From NCBI RefSeq assembly GCF_900176475.1, contig NZ_FWXX01000007.1, positions 1 through 64,000 of the forward strand: DNA of 64,000 nt, in the 5' to 3' direction. Shown in pieces: positions 36,803 through 45,586 of this stretch. The translations under genes and the position numbers were made by a program. Position 1 is the first letter of the stretch. Each line of letters starts with the position of its first letter. The notes beneath the pieces are model-generated. The model had not been told where the DNA came from. It made no database searches and saw only the letters and a list, made by a program, of their open reading frames with translations. This DNA is from Tropicibacter naphthalenivorans. Lineage in GTDB: Bacteria > Pseudomonadota > Alphaproteobacteria > Rhodobacterales > Rhodobacteraceae.

Positions 36803-38223
36803 AGCCGGTCTCCGAACAGGAACTGCGCCGCCCGGTCAAGGCGGATATGCGGCGGCCCTTCGCCCGGTTTCAGCGACAACGGGGCCGGGGCAAAACGCAT
36901 GACCTTGTAGTCGGTATCCAGCCACTTTTCCGCGCCCTGCCGCGCCGGCGCCAAGAGGTGGCCGGGGTCTTCGGGCAGCTCACCGGGGTAAAACGCCGCC
37001 TGCTTGCCGCGCGTCCCGTCGGCGTTCAGCAAGGCCCCACGCACACAGGCCAGATCGCGCCCACCGTGGTTAATCACTTGCTCGGTGGTGGCGCGCAAAG
37101 CGGCCAGCGACAGCGCCTGCGTCTCGGCCCCGGCAAAGCGCGCCCGGTCGCGGGCATCGCGCGTCAGCGCCTCCATGATGGCGGTCAGACGGGGGTGCTG
37201 GGTGTGGTGCAGATGGTCGGCCTTGGTGGCGGCAAAGAGGATCTTCTCCACCCGCTTGCCGCGCAACAGCTGCGACAAAAAAGCATTCCCGCCGGGGCGA
37301 AAGGCCGTCAGGATATCGGCCAGCGTCTGGCGCAGATCTTCGACCGCGCGCGGCCCGGCGTGGATCGCGCCCAAGGCATCGACCAAGACGATCTGCCGGT
37401 CGATCCGGCTGAAATGATCGCGGAAAAACGGGCGTACCACCTTGGCCTTGTAGGCTTCAAACCGCCGCTCAAACTCGCGGTACAGCGACTTGCGCGCAGG
37501 TTGCTCGACCAAGGGCAGGGGCGCAAAGGTCAACACCGGCGATCCCTCCATCTCGCCCGGCAGCAGGAACCGCCCCGGCGAGCAATCGGAAAACCCATCG
37601 GCCCGCGCGGCGTGCAACACCTCGGTGTAAGCGGCGGCCAACCGCTTGGCGAGCACCTCGTCCATCTCCTGTGCCCCCACGCCAGACAACTGCCCGGCCA
37701 AAGCCTCGCCCCCCGGCCAATGCCCCATCCGCCCCAGCATCTGCTCGGACCACTGGGCAAAGCTCTTGTCCATCAAGCCCAGATCCAGCAGCCACTCGCC
37801 GGGGTAATCAATAATGTCCAGATGTACCGTGCGCGGCCCTTGCAAACCCGCCAGCAACCCCACGGGCCGCACCCGCAACGACAGGCGTAGCTCGGAAATC
37901 GCCCGCGTGCTGTCCGGCCAAACCGGCTCCGGCGTGGTCAAGGCCGCCAGATGGCTCTCGTAGTCAAAACGGGGCACGGTGTCGTCGGGCTGCGGCTGCA
38001 AGAACGCCGTCAACAAACGCCCCTCGCGCTCCGCCACCAGCTGAGGCATCCGCCCCCGATCCAGCATATTCGCGATCAAGGACGTGATGAACACCGTCTT
38101 GCCCGCCCGCGACAGCCCGGTCACGCCCAAACGAATGCTCGGCTCGAAAAAGCTCTCCGTCAGCGTGTCGGTGACATTCTCGACCCCGCGCGTCAGTGTG
38201 TCCGCAATCGTTCCAATGACCAT
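36799..38223 (-). CDS. YcjX-like P-loop GTPase
   Basis: A protein of 474 residues from ATG 38223, chosen for GGAAAGGG 5 bases upstream; a GTG at 38241 is possible. The Walker A is GLSRAGKT near residue 40 and it continues with VFITSLIANMLDRGRMPQL. The DIIDYPGEWLLDL segment resembles a DxxG switch. These match the YcjX/DUF463 family of stress-linked GTPases. The protein is cytosolic, likely working with the membrane protein YcjF encoded two genes downstream. A copy of the dispersed double-hairpin repeat lies upstream. Confidence 0.88.
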   Translation of the reverse strand: MVIGTIADTLTRGVENVTDTLTESFFEPSIRLGVTGLSRAGKTVFITSLIANMLDRGRMPQLVAEREGRLLTAFLQPQPDDTVPRFDYESHLAALTTPEPVWPDSTRAISELRLSLRVRPVGLLAGLQGPRTVHLDIIDYPGEWLLDLGLMDKSFAQWSEQMLGRMGHWPGGEALAGQLSGVGAQEMDEVLAKRLAAAYTEVLHAARADGFSDCSPGRFLLPGEMEGSPVLTFAPLPLVEQPARKSLYREFERRFEAYKAKVVRPFFRDHFSRIDRQIVLVDALGAIHAGPRAVEDLRQTLADILTAFRPGGNAFLSQLLRGKRVEKILFAATKADHLHHTQHPRLTAIMEALTRDARDRARFAGAETQALSLAALRATTEQVINHGGRDLACVRGALLNADGTRGKQAAFYPGELPEDPGHLLAPARQGAEKWLDTDYKVMRFAPAPLSLKPGEGPPHIRLDRAAQFLFGDRL

Positions 38224-38320
38224 CAGAGCCCTTTCCTGCACAGCCCTGCCAACCTAATCACCCGGTCGCCCCACCGCTAGGGGGAACCCGGGCCAAAAGG
38301 CCGCATCCCGCCCCTCGCGC

Positions 38321-38378
38321 TTCTTCTCTTTAAAAATATCCCGGGGGAGCTCCGCAGGAGCGGGGGCAGCGCCCCCTT
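38321..38378 (+). repeat. Double-hairpin intergenic repeat, copy 2
   Basis: TTCTTCTCTTTAAAAATATC begins at 38321. It is followed by GCTCC-gca-GGAGC (38349-38361) and GGGGGC-agc-GCCCCC (38362-38376). It lies between the divergent ycjX and truA genes, in the same orientation as copy 1. Confidence 0.8.
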
Positions 38379-38411
38379 GCCCAACCGCGCCCCAAACGAT
38401 ACTCCCGCCAC

Positions 38412-39179
38412 ATGCCCAGATACGCCTTGCTTGTGGAATATGACGGACGCCCCTTCGCCGGATGGCAAAGGCAAGCCGACCAGCCCTCGGTCCAGGGGGC
38501 CATTGAGGCCGCGCTCGCACGCCTCGAACCGCGCGATCACACCATTGCCGCCGCCGGTCGCACCGACGCGGGCGTACATGGGCGCGGGCAGGTGGCCCAT
38601 TGCGACATGGATAAGGACTGGGACCCGTTCCGCCTGTCCGAAGCGCTGAATTACCACCTCAAGCCCAACCCGGTGGGCATCCTCGCCTGCCGCCGGGTGC
38701 CGGACGATTGGCACGCGCGCTTTTCCGCGGTGGAACGCCGCTACCTGTTCCGCCTGCTCATGCGCCGCGCTCCCGCGACGTTGGAAACGGGCCAAGTCTG
38801 GCGCGTCATGCACGACCTCGACGTGGACGCCATGCGCGAAGGCGCCCAGCACCTCATCGGCCTGCACGACTTCACCACCTTCCGCTCGGTCATGTGTCAG
38901 GCAAAGTCCCCGGTCAAAACCATCGACGAGATCGATATCCAGCGCATCGAAGGTTTTGCCGGCCCGGAAATCCAGTTCCGCCTGCGCGCGCGGTCGTTCT
39001 TGCACAATCAAGTGCGCTCCATCGTTGGTACGCTTGAACGGGTGGGGGCCGGGACATGGCAGCCGGACCGGGTGCGCGCGGCGTTGCAGGCCTGTGACCG
39101 CGCCGCCTGCGGGCCGGTTTGCCCGCCCGATGGACTGTACCTGACTGGCGTCGGCTATCCCGAAGATGTCTTTGCCTGA
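38412..39179 (+). CDS. truA: TruA, tRNA pseudouridine(38-40) synthase
   Basis: A 255-residue pseudouridine synthase. The catalytic aspartate is Asp52 in [17 protein letters not shown]. Other conserved elements are the N-terminal [18 protein letters not shown], the YLFRLL strand and the C-terminal [17 protein letters not shown]. It isomerises uridines 38-40 in the anticodon arm of several tRNAs. Length is normal. The start at 38412 gives the canonical N-terminus. A repeat element lies directly upstream. Confidence 0.97.
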   Translation: MPRYALLVEYDGRPFAGWQRQADQPSVQGAIEAALARLEPRDHTIAAAGRTDAGVHGRGQVAHCDMDKDWDPFRLSEALNYHLKPNPVGILACRRVPDDWHARFSAVERRYLFRLLMRRAPATLETGQVWRVMHDLDVDAMREGAQHLIGLHDFTTFRSVMCQAKSPVKTIDEIDIQRIEGFAGPEIQFRLRARSFLHNQVRSIVGTLERVGAGTWQPDRVRAALQACDRAACGPVCPPDGLYLTGVGYPEDVFA

Positions 39180-39185
39180 AAGGGC

Positions 39186-39695
39186 TTAGTCGTTGTCGAT
39201 GTCGCCCGCCCCGGCACCGCCGCGCGCGCCCTGCGTCGCGGGGACCAGGCCGCGCGCGGCCAGCTCTTTCAACGTGCTGAGCACCTCTGGCGAGACCTCG
39301 ACCCGCGCGGGCAAATGGGCCGCGTCTGGCCCGAGACGGAGGTTCAGGCGCGGCGGCGCATTCTTGGCCCGCGTAACCTGACACGTCGCAAACCCGATCC
39401 CCGCAAGCCTCGCATAGCTGGGCGCAAGCGCTTCGTCCCCAGGTTGCAGGCTCAGCGTCATGTCCGGCCCCGCCAGCGCGCGCGCCCGCAAGATGTCATC
39501 GGGCAGCAAATGCAGCCGCAAGATCGGGCTGTCGGCGGGATCGTCAAGCGCCGCCAGCACATCGGCACCCGCGCCGCCCTGGGCCAAATGCCACACCGCC
39601 GCCCGGCCAAAGCTGTCCGATTGCGCCGGGGGAAAACCCGCGCCCACGGCGGCTTTGCACGACAAGGTCCGGATTTCATTTATGGAAAAGCTCAC
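39186..39695 (-). CDS. DUF3726-like protein of unknown function
   Basis: A protein of 169 residues from the GTG at 39695, which overlaps the upstream stop in GTGA; a longer frame to 39776 is within that gene. The N-terminus (SFSINEIRTLSCKAAVGAGFPPAQSDSFGRAAVWHLAQG) resembles what I recall of DUF3726, in which a NEI motif precedes an Ala/Gly-rich helix. The rest has no motif I can name. Translational coupling to the 535-residue gene suggests a complex or shared pathway. Confidence 0.65.
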   Translation of the reverse strand: MSFSINEIRTLSCKAAVGAGFPPAQSDSFGRAAVWHLAQGGAGADVLAALDDPADSPILRLHLLPDDILRARALAGPDMTLSLQPGDEALAPSYARLAGIGFATCQVTRAKNAPPRLNLRLGPDAAHLPARVEVSPEVLSTLKELAARGLVPATQGARGGAGAGDIDND

Positions 39696-41299
39696 GCCAG
39701 CCACCAGTCGTCCGCAAGAGTGGTGCCCAAGTCCTGCGGCAAGGGCGCCCCTTGGGCCAGGGTCACGCGGGTCCACAGGTTAGACTTGGGGTCGAACTTG
39801 GTGGCCCCAAAGAACGACAGCTTGCAGCGCAGCATATCAATCGGCAGGCAGTCGGCGGCGATCAGGTTGTCACGGATTTCGGCGTAGGGGTGCGCCGCGG
39901 AACAGGCCACCCGCGCAATCGCCAACTCGTGCATAGGGTGTGCCATCCGAAACGCGCGCAAATCGCCGCGCCCCAGATCGCGGTGCAACGCCTGCACCCG
40001 TCGCGCCACGTCCAACGGGCTTTCCAGATGCGCGCCGGGGTCGCGATGGCGGTCGCCCAAACGCGGCTCATCCTTGTCGGCAGAGACATACCAGAACCGG
40101 GCGCAGGCGTCGGGCGCGGCGTAATCGCCGGCCAAAGCCCACCCGAAATGAGCCTCGATCGCGGTGCGCAGCGCCTCTTGCGTGGCAAAGGGCACGGGCT
40201 GCGGCGCGGCGCAGTCGGACATCTCGTCGGCCAGATCGTCGATCAGCGCGCCAAAGGGTTCCAGCAAGAGGGCGACGGTCAACTCTTGGGTGTCCAGCGA
40301 CAGCGCGGTGGCGGTGCGCAAGATCTCTGCCGGGGACAGATGCATGCTGGCCTGCACCCGTGGCCACTCTGCACGCAGGCGATCAATGCGGGCCTGATGC
40401 ACCGAGTCAGGCACGCGCCACTTGCCCAAGTGATCCGCCGCGCGTTGCCCAAGAGACTGTAACTCTTCGGTTTTCGTAGGAGCGCCCAAGGCGCAGACCC
40501 GCGCCAAAGCGGTCTCTCGCGCCGCCATCCAGCGATGCAGAAGCACTGGATGGGACACCAAAAACGGCGCCATCCCAAGCCCCGTTGAATTGCCGATGCC
40601 CAGCTGGCGCTTGAGGTCAGGGTCTAGCTGCGCGCCGCCCAGATGTTCGGCCAGATCATGGGTGAAATTGCGGATCATCCAGACGGTCAGCATCTCGGCG
40701 GCAAAGGGGCCGGACAGACCGGGGCGATCGGCGATCAAAGCGCGGTCGGCAATGCCGAACTTGCCGTTGCCATAGACCGCTGTCGTGCGCATCAAGTATC
40801 CAACATCGTTTATGAAATCCGCATCCGGCTGCGCTCCGGCGCGCAACCGTTCGACCACATGGGTGAACAGCCGTACCGACTTGTTGGCGCGCGACAGCAC
40901 CAGATCGGATGGGGTAAAGCGCCCCGCCTCTTGCAGCGGCGCCTGGGCGACGATCCGCGCGATCTCAGGCGCATCGGGCCGGCCATCATAAAGCACATAA
41001 GCCGTGTCCCAGGCGGTCGCGATCACCCTGTCACTGCGCATCTCGGCGGGCAAATCCGAGGACACCGCCACAAGGCTGTAGTCTCGTCCGCCAAGCGCGA
41101 TGGTATAGACCGCGTGGCCATGGCCTTGCTCATCGATCTGCCAGAGCGGGCGGATCAGCCGCGCACCTTGCGCCCCTAAGCCTCGCGTCAGCACCCGCAA
41201 AAAGGACAGGCGCGTGGGAAACATCGCGCCCATGCGGCGCAGGCGCATCACCTCGGAAGGGGCGCGCAGCGGGGCAAGAGGGGGCAAACCGTCTTTCAT
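39692..41299 (-). CDS. Conserved protein of unknown function (535 residues)
   Basis: A soluble 535-residue protein with no signal peptide or membrane segment. I do not recognise it. Regions that look structured: RPLWQIDEQGHGHAVYTIALGGRDYSLVAV near residue 50, DTAYVLYDGRPD, SANKSVRLFTHVVERLRAG, DINDVGYLMRTTAVYGNGKFG-like segments near 165-180, and a His-rich stretch RLGDRHRDPGAHLESP. It is coupled at its 3' end to the DUF3726-like gene and follows the M19-like gene by 47 bases on the same strand. The three probably act together. No catalytic residue can be assigned. Confidence 0.85.
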   Translation of the reverse strand: MKDGLPPLAPLRAPSEVMRLRRMGAMFPTRLSFLRVLTRGLGAQGARLIRPLWQIDEQGHGHAVYTIALGGRDYSLVAVSSDLPAEMRSDRVIATAWDTAYVLYDGRPDAPEIARIVAQAPLQEAGRFTPSDLVLSRANKSVRLFTHVVERLRAGAQPDADFINDVGYLMRTTAVYGNGKFGIADRALIADRPGLSGPFAAEMLTVWMIRNFTHDLAEHLGGAQLDPDLKRQLGIGNSTGLGMAPFLVSHPVLLHRWMAARETALARVCALGAPTKTEELQSLGQRAADHLGKWRVPDSVHQARIDRLRAEWPRVQASMHLSPAEILRTATALSLDTQELTVALLLEPFGALIDDLADEMSDCAAPQPVPFATQEALRTAIEAHFGWALAGDYAAPDACARFWYVSADKDEPRLGDRHRDPGAHLESPLDVARRVQALHRDLGRGDLRAFRMAHPMHELAIARVACSAAHPYAEIRDNLIAADCLPIDMLRCKLSFFGATKFDPKSNLWTRVTLAQGAPLPQDLGTTLADDWWLA

Positions 41300-41346
41300 A
41301 TCCCGAGTGTGCGCCCACCGGTGGATTCGACAAAGCGTTTTTGTGT

Positions 41347-42324
41347 CTAGGCGGGCCCAAAGCTGGATTTGTAGAAGTTCAGCCAGTTTTCCCCGAGGAT
41401 TCCATCGGTTTCATGTCGGGAAAATCCAACCTCGCGCAGCCCGTCGCGCAGGTTATCCCAGTCGCGATTGTCGTTGAACCAGTCAGGCTGGGGCGGGAAA
41501 CCGGCGTTTGAAGCGCTGCCTTCGCCATAGTCGATGTCCTTGGTCCAGCGCCCCACGCGCATCCATTCGACGACGCTGTCGGGCTGGTCCTGACACAAGT
41601 CCGTGCCGATCCCAAGGTTCTCTGCGCCATAGCGGTCCGCTGCCTCGGCGACCATCTCGCAGAAATCTGTCAGACGGCAGTTGGTGCCGTTGTTTAGATG
41701 GTGAGGATAGAGCGAAAACCCCAGCATCCCACCGGAATTCGTGAGTGCTTTCAAGACCGTATCGGATTTGTTGCGCAGGGCAGGGTGCCACCAATCGGGG
41801 TTGGCGTGGGTGATGGCAATGGGCCGGGTCGAGTGGTCAATCGCATCGAGCGTGGACCGTTCGGCGCTGTGGCTCATGTCGATCACAAGCCCGACGCGGT
41901 TCATTTCGGCCACCACAGCGCGGCCCATACGGGTCAAGCCGCTGTCCTCATCCTCGTAACAGCCGGTCGCCAGCAGGCTTTGGTTGTTATACGTCAGCTG
42001 CATAAAGCGCACGCCCAGCTGGTGGACGATCTCGATCAGGCCGATGTCATCTTCGATGGGCGAGGGGTTCTGAAAGCCGAAAAACACCGCTGTGCGCTGG
42101 GTTTGCTGGGCCTCTCGCACGTGATGCGCCTGAGTTCCGCGCATGATCAGCGTCGGAAACTGCTCGAACCAGCGGTTCCAGCGTTCGAGGTTCGCGATCA
42201 TCTCGCGGAACGATTCGTGGTAGGCGATGGTCACATGGATCGCGTCCACGCCGCCTTCGCGCAGCTGGCGAAAGATCTTCTCCGAGAAGTTGCAGTATTG
42301 AAGATTGTCGATCAGCACGGCCAT
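41347..42324 (-). CDS. Membrane-dipeptidase (M19)-like protein lacking part of the metal site
   Basis: A 325-residue TIM-barrel protein of the M19 renal dipeptidase family. Ligand-type residues kept: His152 in DMSHS, His173 in ITHAN and Asp242 in GIGTDLCQD. Others are lost: the N-terminal HxD of M19 enzymes is replaced (IDNLQY, giving Leu8 and Tyr10), and the bridging Glu aligns with Gln85 (FFGFQN). In-frame codons upstream back to the stop encode no HxD. It may therefore use one metal or another chemistry. It has no signal peptide and is cytosolic. It lies between queF and the unknown 535-residue gene on the same strand. Confidence 0.88.
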   Translation of the reverse strand: MAVLIDNLQYCNFSEKIFRQLREGGVDAIHVTIAYHESFREMIANLERWNRWFEQFPTLIMRGTQAHHVREAQQTQRTAVFFGFQNPSPIEDDIGLIEIVHQLGVRFMQLTYNNQSLLATGCYEDEDSGLTRMGRAVVAEMNRVGLVIDMSHSAERSTLDAIDHSTRPIAITHANPDWWHPALRNKSDTVLKALTNSGGMLGFSLYPHHLNNGTNCRLTDFCEMVAEAADRYGAENLGIGTDLCQDQPDSVVEWMRVGRWTKDIDYGEGSASNAGFPPQPDWFNDNRDWDNLRDGLREVGFSRHETDGILGENWLNFYKSSFGPA

Positions 42325-42377
42325 GGGCGCGACGCTAGCCCCGCGCCCCGGCGGCGTCCAGTATTAACCAAGAGTGG

Positions 42378-42842
42378 TTAACCACGTCCGCGATAGGTCG
42401 GCACGTTCTGATCGGGAATCCACACCCCCTGCGGGGTCTCGCCCGTCTGGTAGAACACATCGATCGGAATGCCGCCGCGTGGGTACCAATAGCCGCCGAT
42501 CCGCAGCCATTCGGGATCAAGCAAATCGACGATCCGCTTGCCGATCATCACTGTGCAGGCCTCGTGAAAGGCGCCGTGGTTGCGGAAGGAAAAGAGAAAC
42601 AGCTTCAACGACTTACTTTCCACAAGCCAATCGCCGGGGACATAGTCGATCACCAGATGGGCAAAGTCCGGCTGCCCCGTCATCGGACACAGAGAGGTGA
42701 ACTCTGGCGCGGTGAAGCGCACGCAATAGCGCGTGCCCGCCTCGGGGTTGGGCACCCGTTCCAGAACCGCCTGTTCGGGGGCCAAAGGCACCTCGGTCTG
42801 TTTGCCCAATTGCTGAAGGCCAGAGTAAATATCTTCGCTCAT
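42378..42842 (-). CDS. queF: QueF, NADPH-dependent preQ0 reductase
   Basis: A protein of 154 residues, the short unimodular form. It reduces 7-cyano-7-deazaguanine (preQ0) to preQ1 in queuosine synthesis. The catalytic Cys52 lies in [10 protein letters not shown] and Asp59 is the partner acid. The QueF motif [20 protein letters not shown] begins at residue 75. No other queuosine gene is in the window. A divergent gap of 248 bases separates it from argD. I saw no convincing preQ1 aptamer there. Confidence 0.96.
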   Translation of the reverse strand: MSEDIYSGLQQLGKQTEVPLAPEQAVLERVPNPEAGTRYCVRFTAPEFTSLCPMTGQPDFAHLVIDYVPGDWLVESKSLKLFLFSFRNHGAFHEACTVMIGKRIVDLLDPEWLRIGGYWYPRGGIPIDVFYQTGETPQGVWIPDQNVPTYRGRG

Positions 42843-43042
42843 ATTTTATCCTTTTTCCGCTGCGCGAGACCTAGCGCGCCCACGCGCTGCGCACAAATTC
42901 TCTTGCGTTTTGCGCGCGCCCGGCGCATCACGCCGCCATGACCAAAGCGACTCAGATCCGACGAGCCTAAGCTCTGACATGGCGTGCAAGCGACACGCCC
43001 GGTTCCCTTTTGTCTAAATCCCCTAACAAAACTTGACTTGCC

Positions 43043-43055
43043 CCAAGGGCCTTGG
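43043..43055. promoter_or_regulatory. Palindrome near the argD promoter region
   Basis: CCAAGG (43043-43048) and CCTTGG (43050-43055) flank a single G. It lies about 36 bases before the argD start and just downstream of a TTGACT that could be a -35 element. A convincing -10 is not seen. Confidence 0.3.
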
Positions 43056-43090
43056 CACCAATCGGGCTTCTTATTTCTAAGGACAACGAC

Positions 43091-44263
43091 ATGATCCCTT
43101 CTGTTCTGCCGACTTATGCGCGCGCCCCTTTGCACTTCGTCAAAGGCGAAGGCAGCTGGCTGATCGACGAGAATGGGCGACGTTTCCTTGATCTGGGGGC
43201 GGGCATCGCGGTGAACGCGCTGGGCCACGCGCACCCCGATCTGGTCAAGGCGCTGACCGATCAGGCGCAGAACCTGTGGCACGTGTCCAATCTGTACGAG
43301 ATCCCGCAGCAGCAGGCCTTGGCCGACGCGCTGGTAGATAACTCCTTTGCCGATACGGTTTTTTTCACAAACTCGGGGACGGAGTCCTGCGAGCTGGCGG
43401 TCAAGATGGCGCGCAAGTACTGGCACGACAAAGGCCACCCGGAAAAGATCGAGATCCTGACCTTTGACGGCTGTTTCCATGGGCGGTCCTCGGCGGCGAT
43501 TGCGGCAGCGGGTACGCCCAAGATGATCGGCGGTTTTGGTCCCGTTCTGCCGGGCTTTGTGCACCTGCCGTGGGGCGATCACGACGCGCTGAATGCGGCG
43601 ATCAACGACACCACCTGCGCCATTCTGATCGAGCCGGTGCAGGGCGAAGGCGGCATCCGTCCGCTGCCCGATCAATGTCTGCAAGGGCTGCGTAAGCTCT
43701 GCGACGACAAGGGAATTTTGCTGATCCTCGACGAGGTGCAATGCGGCGTGGGCCGGACCGGCAAGCTGTTCGCGCATGAATGGGCCGGGGTTTCGCCGGA
43801 CATCATGATGGTGGCCAAGGGCATCGGCGGGGGCTTTCCGCTGGGCGCGGTTCTGGCCACCGAAGAGGCCGCCAGCGGCATGGTTGCGGGCACCCACGGC
43901 TCGACCTACGGCGGCAACCCGTTGGGCTGCGCGGTGGGCAAAGCGGTGCTCGACCACGTGGCGGACCCGGCGTTTTTGGAGGGCGTGCGCGCCCGCGCGG
44001 GTCTGCTGCGCCAGCGGCTCGAAGGCTTGGTCGCGGCGCACCCCGACGTGTTCGAAAGCGTGCGCGGCACCGGCTTGATGCTGGGTCTGCGCTGCAAGAT
44101 CGCGCCGGGCGACGTGGTCAAGGCGGGCTATGACAAGGGCGTCATCACCGTGCCTGCCGCCGACAATATCGTGCGCCTGCTGCCGCCGTTGAACATCACC
44201 GAAGACGACATCGCCGAGGCCATCAACCGCCTCGATCAAGCGGCCTCTGCGCTGGAAGCCTGA
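43091..44263 (+). CDS. argD: ArgD, acetylornithine/succinyldiaminopimelate aminotransferase
   Basis: A 390-residue class III PLP aminotransferase from ATG 43091, with AAGGAC upstream; an in-frame start at 43052 is less likely. The PLP lysine is Lys243 in [14 protein letters not shown]. Other family signatures: [56 protein letters not shown], and [13 protein letters not shown]. The first step makes N-acetylornithine in arginine synthesis. argF follows by 26 bases, giving an argDF operon. Confidence 0.96.
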   Translation: MIPSVLPTYARAPLHFVKGEGSWLIDENGRRFLDLGAGIAVNALGHAHPDLVKALTDQAQNLWHVSNLYEIPQQQALADALVDNSFADTVFFTNSGTESCELAVKMARKYWHDKGHPEKIEILTFDGCFHGRSSAAIAAAGTPKMIGGFGPVLPGFVHLPWGDHDALNAAINDTTCAILIEPVQGEGGIRPLPDQCLQGLRKLCDDKGILLILDEVQCGVGRTGKLFAHEWAGVSPDIMMVAKGIGGGFPLGAVLATEEAASGMVAGTHGSTYGGNPLGCAVGKAVLDHVADPAFLEGVRARAGLLRQRLEGLVAAHPDVFESVRGTGLMLGLRCKIAPGDVVKAGYDKGVITVPAADNIVRLLPPLNITEDDIAEAINRLDQAASALEA

Positions 44264-44289
44264 CGCGGGCCTAGAAAAAGAACAAAGAT

Positions 44290-45216
44290 ATGAACCACTT
44301 CCTAGATATTCACAAAACTGACAAGGCCGCCCTGCGGTCGATCATCGACAACGCCAAGGCGATGAAAACCGCCCGCAATGGTCGCCCCAAAGCGATGCCC
44401 GACGACGAACAGCCGCTGGCTGGGCGCATGGTCGCGCTGATCTTTGAAAAGCCGTCGACCCGGACGCGCGTGTCCTTTGACGTGGGCGTGCGGCAGATGG
44501 GCGGGCAGACCATGGTGCTGTCCGGCAACGACATGCAGCTTGGTCATGGCGAGACCATCGCCGACACCGCCCGCGTTCTGTCGCGCTTTGTCGACATGAT
44601 CATGATCCGTACTTTCGATGAAAGCGTGCTGGAGGAGATGGCTGAGTACGCCTCTGTTCCGGTCATCAACGGCCTGACCGACCGCACGCACCCCTGCCAA
44701 ATTATGGCGGATATTCAAACGTTTGAAGAGCATCGCGGCCCGATCGCGGGCAAGAAGGTGGTCTGGTGCGGCGATGGCAACAACGTCTGCGCCTCCTTCC
44801 TGCATGCGGCGGGGCAGTTCGGGTTTGACATGACCTTCACCGGTCCGGTGCAGCTGGACCCCGAGATGGAGTTCGTCGGCCTCGCGCGCGCTGCGGGCAG
44901 TGAAATCACCATCGAGCGCGACCCCTTCAAGGCCGTCGAGGGCGCCGATCTGATCGTCGCGGACACTTGGGTGTCGATGCACGATGCGCAATCGGCGCGC
45001 GAGCGTCGCCACAATATGCTGCGCCCGTTCCAGGTGAACCAAAAGCTGATGGAGGCCGCCGGCCCCGACGCGTTGTTCATGCACTGCCTGCCCGCGCACC
45101 GCGAAGAGGAAGTCACCTCGGAAGTCATGGACGGCCCGCAGTCGGTCATCTGGGACGAAGCAGAGAACCGTCTGCACGCGCAAAAGGCGATCATGCGCTA
45201 TTGTCTTGGCGTCTAA
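44290..45216 (+). CDS. argF: ArgF, ornithine carbamoyltransferase
   Basis: A 308-residue transcarbamylase. The carbamoyl-phosphate site is STRTR at residues 56-60. The HPCQ motif is in [12 protein letters not shown] and the ornithine loop HCLPAHR is near residue 260. It converts ornithine and carbamoyl phosphate to citrulline, the next-to-last stage in arginine synthesis before argG and argH. It is cotranscribed with argD and followed by a strong terminator. Confidence 0.97.
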   Translation: MNHFLDIHKTDKAALRSIIDNAKAMKTARNGRPKAMPDDEQPLAGRMVALIFEKPSTRTRVSFDVGVRQMGGQTMVLSGNDMQLGHGETIADTARVLSRFVDMIMIRTFDESVLEEMAEYASVPVINGLTDRTHPCQIMADIQTFEEHRGPIAGKKVVWCGDGNNVCASFLHAAGQFGFDMTFTGPVQLDPEMEFVGLARAAGSEITIERDPFKAVEGADLIVADTWVSMHDAQSARERRHNMLRPFQVNQKLMEAAGPDALFMHCLPAHREEEVTSEVMDGPQSVIWDEAENRLHAQKAIMRYCLGV

Positions 45217-45233
45217 GTCTCTGACGTAGAAAT

Positions 45234-45262
45234 AAAAAGGGCGGGGCTTCCCCGCCTTTTTC
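45234..45262. terminator. Bidirectional terminator between argF and the small membrane protein gene
   Basis: AAAAAGGGCGGGG pairs with CCCCGCCTTTTT around CTT. A-runs and T-runs on both flanks mean it can stop transcripts from either side. Confidence 0.9.
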
Positions 45263-45263
45263 T

Positions 45264-45470
45264 TCAGAACACCATGCGGGCGAACCACGCCACGGTCACC
45301 ATCCAGAACAACGGCACAAAGGTCAGAACCACGGCCCAGACCAGCGGTTGGGCGGGGTGACTGCGCGCGGCGCGCCGTTCAAAATGGCTTCCGAATTGAT
45401 AGGGCGCGGCGGCGAAACGTTGCGGTTTGTCCATCGCGGTGGCCATGGGTTCGGGCAGAAGTTTAGGCAT
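45264..45470 (-). CDS. Small single-pass membrane protein, unknown
   Basis: A protein of 68 residues. A polar N-terminus of ~42 residues is followed by one hydrophobic segment (LVWAVVLTFVPLFWMVTVAWF). An AGGAG ribosome binding site 6 bases upstream of the ATG supports real translation, and the shared terminator directly follows the stop. I do not recognise a family. Such small membrane proteins are common in Rhodobacteraceae. Confidence 0.65.
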   Translation of the reverse strand: MPKLLPEPMATAMDKPQRFAAAPYQFGSHFERRAARSHPAQPLVWAVVLTFVPLFWMVTVAWFARMVF

Positions 45471-45586
45471 CAGACGCTCCTGTCATCGGACATCGTTACG
45501 CCCCGAGTCATGCGCCCAAACTGTTAAGATTGCCCTATCCGCTGGTGGCCTCTTTGCGGCAATGTCGCGGAAAATTCGCGCGCGCG

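Noticed and set aside
42843-43090. Possible preQ1 riboswitch before queF
   Set aside because: No recognisable aptamer (loop pattern and A-rich tail absent) in the 248-base gap.
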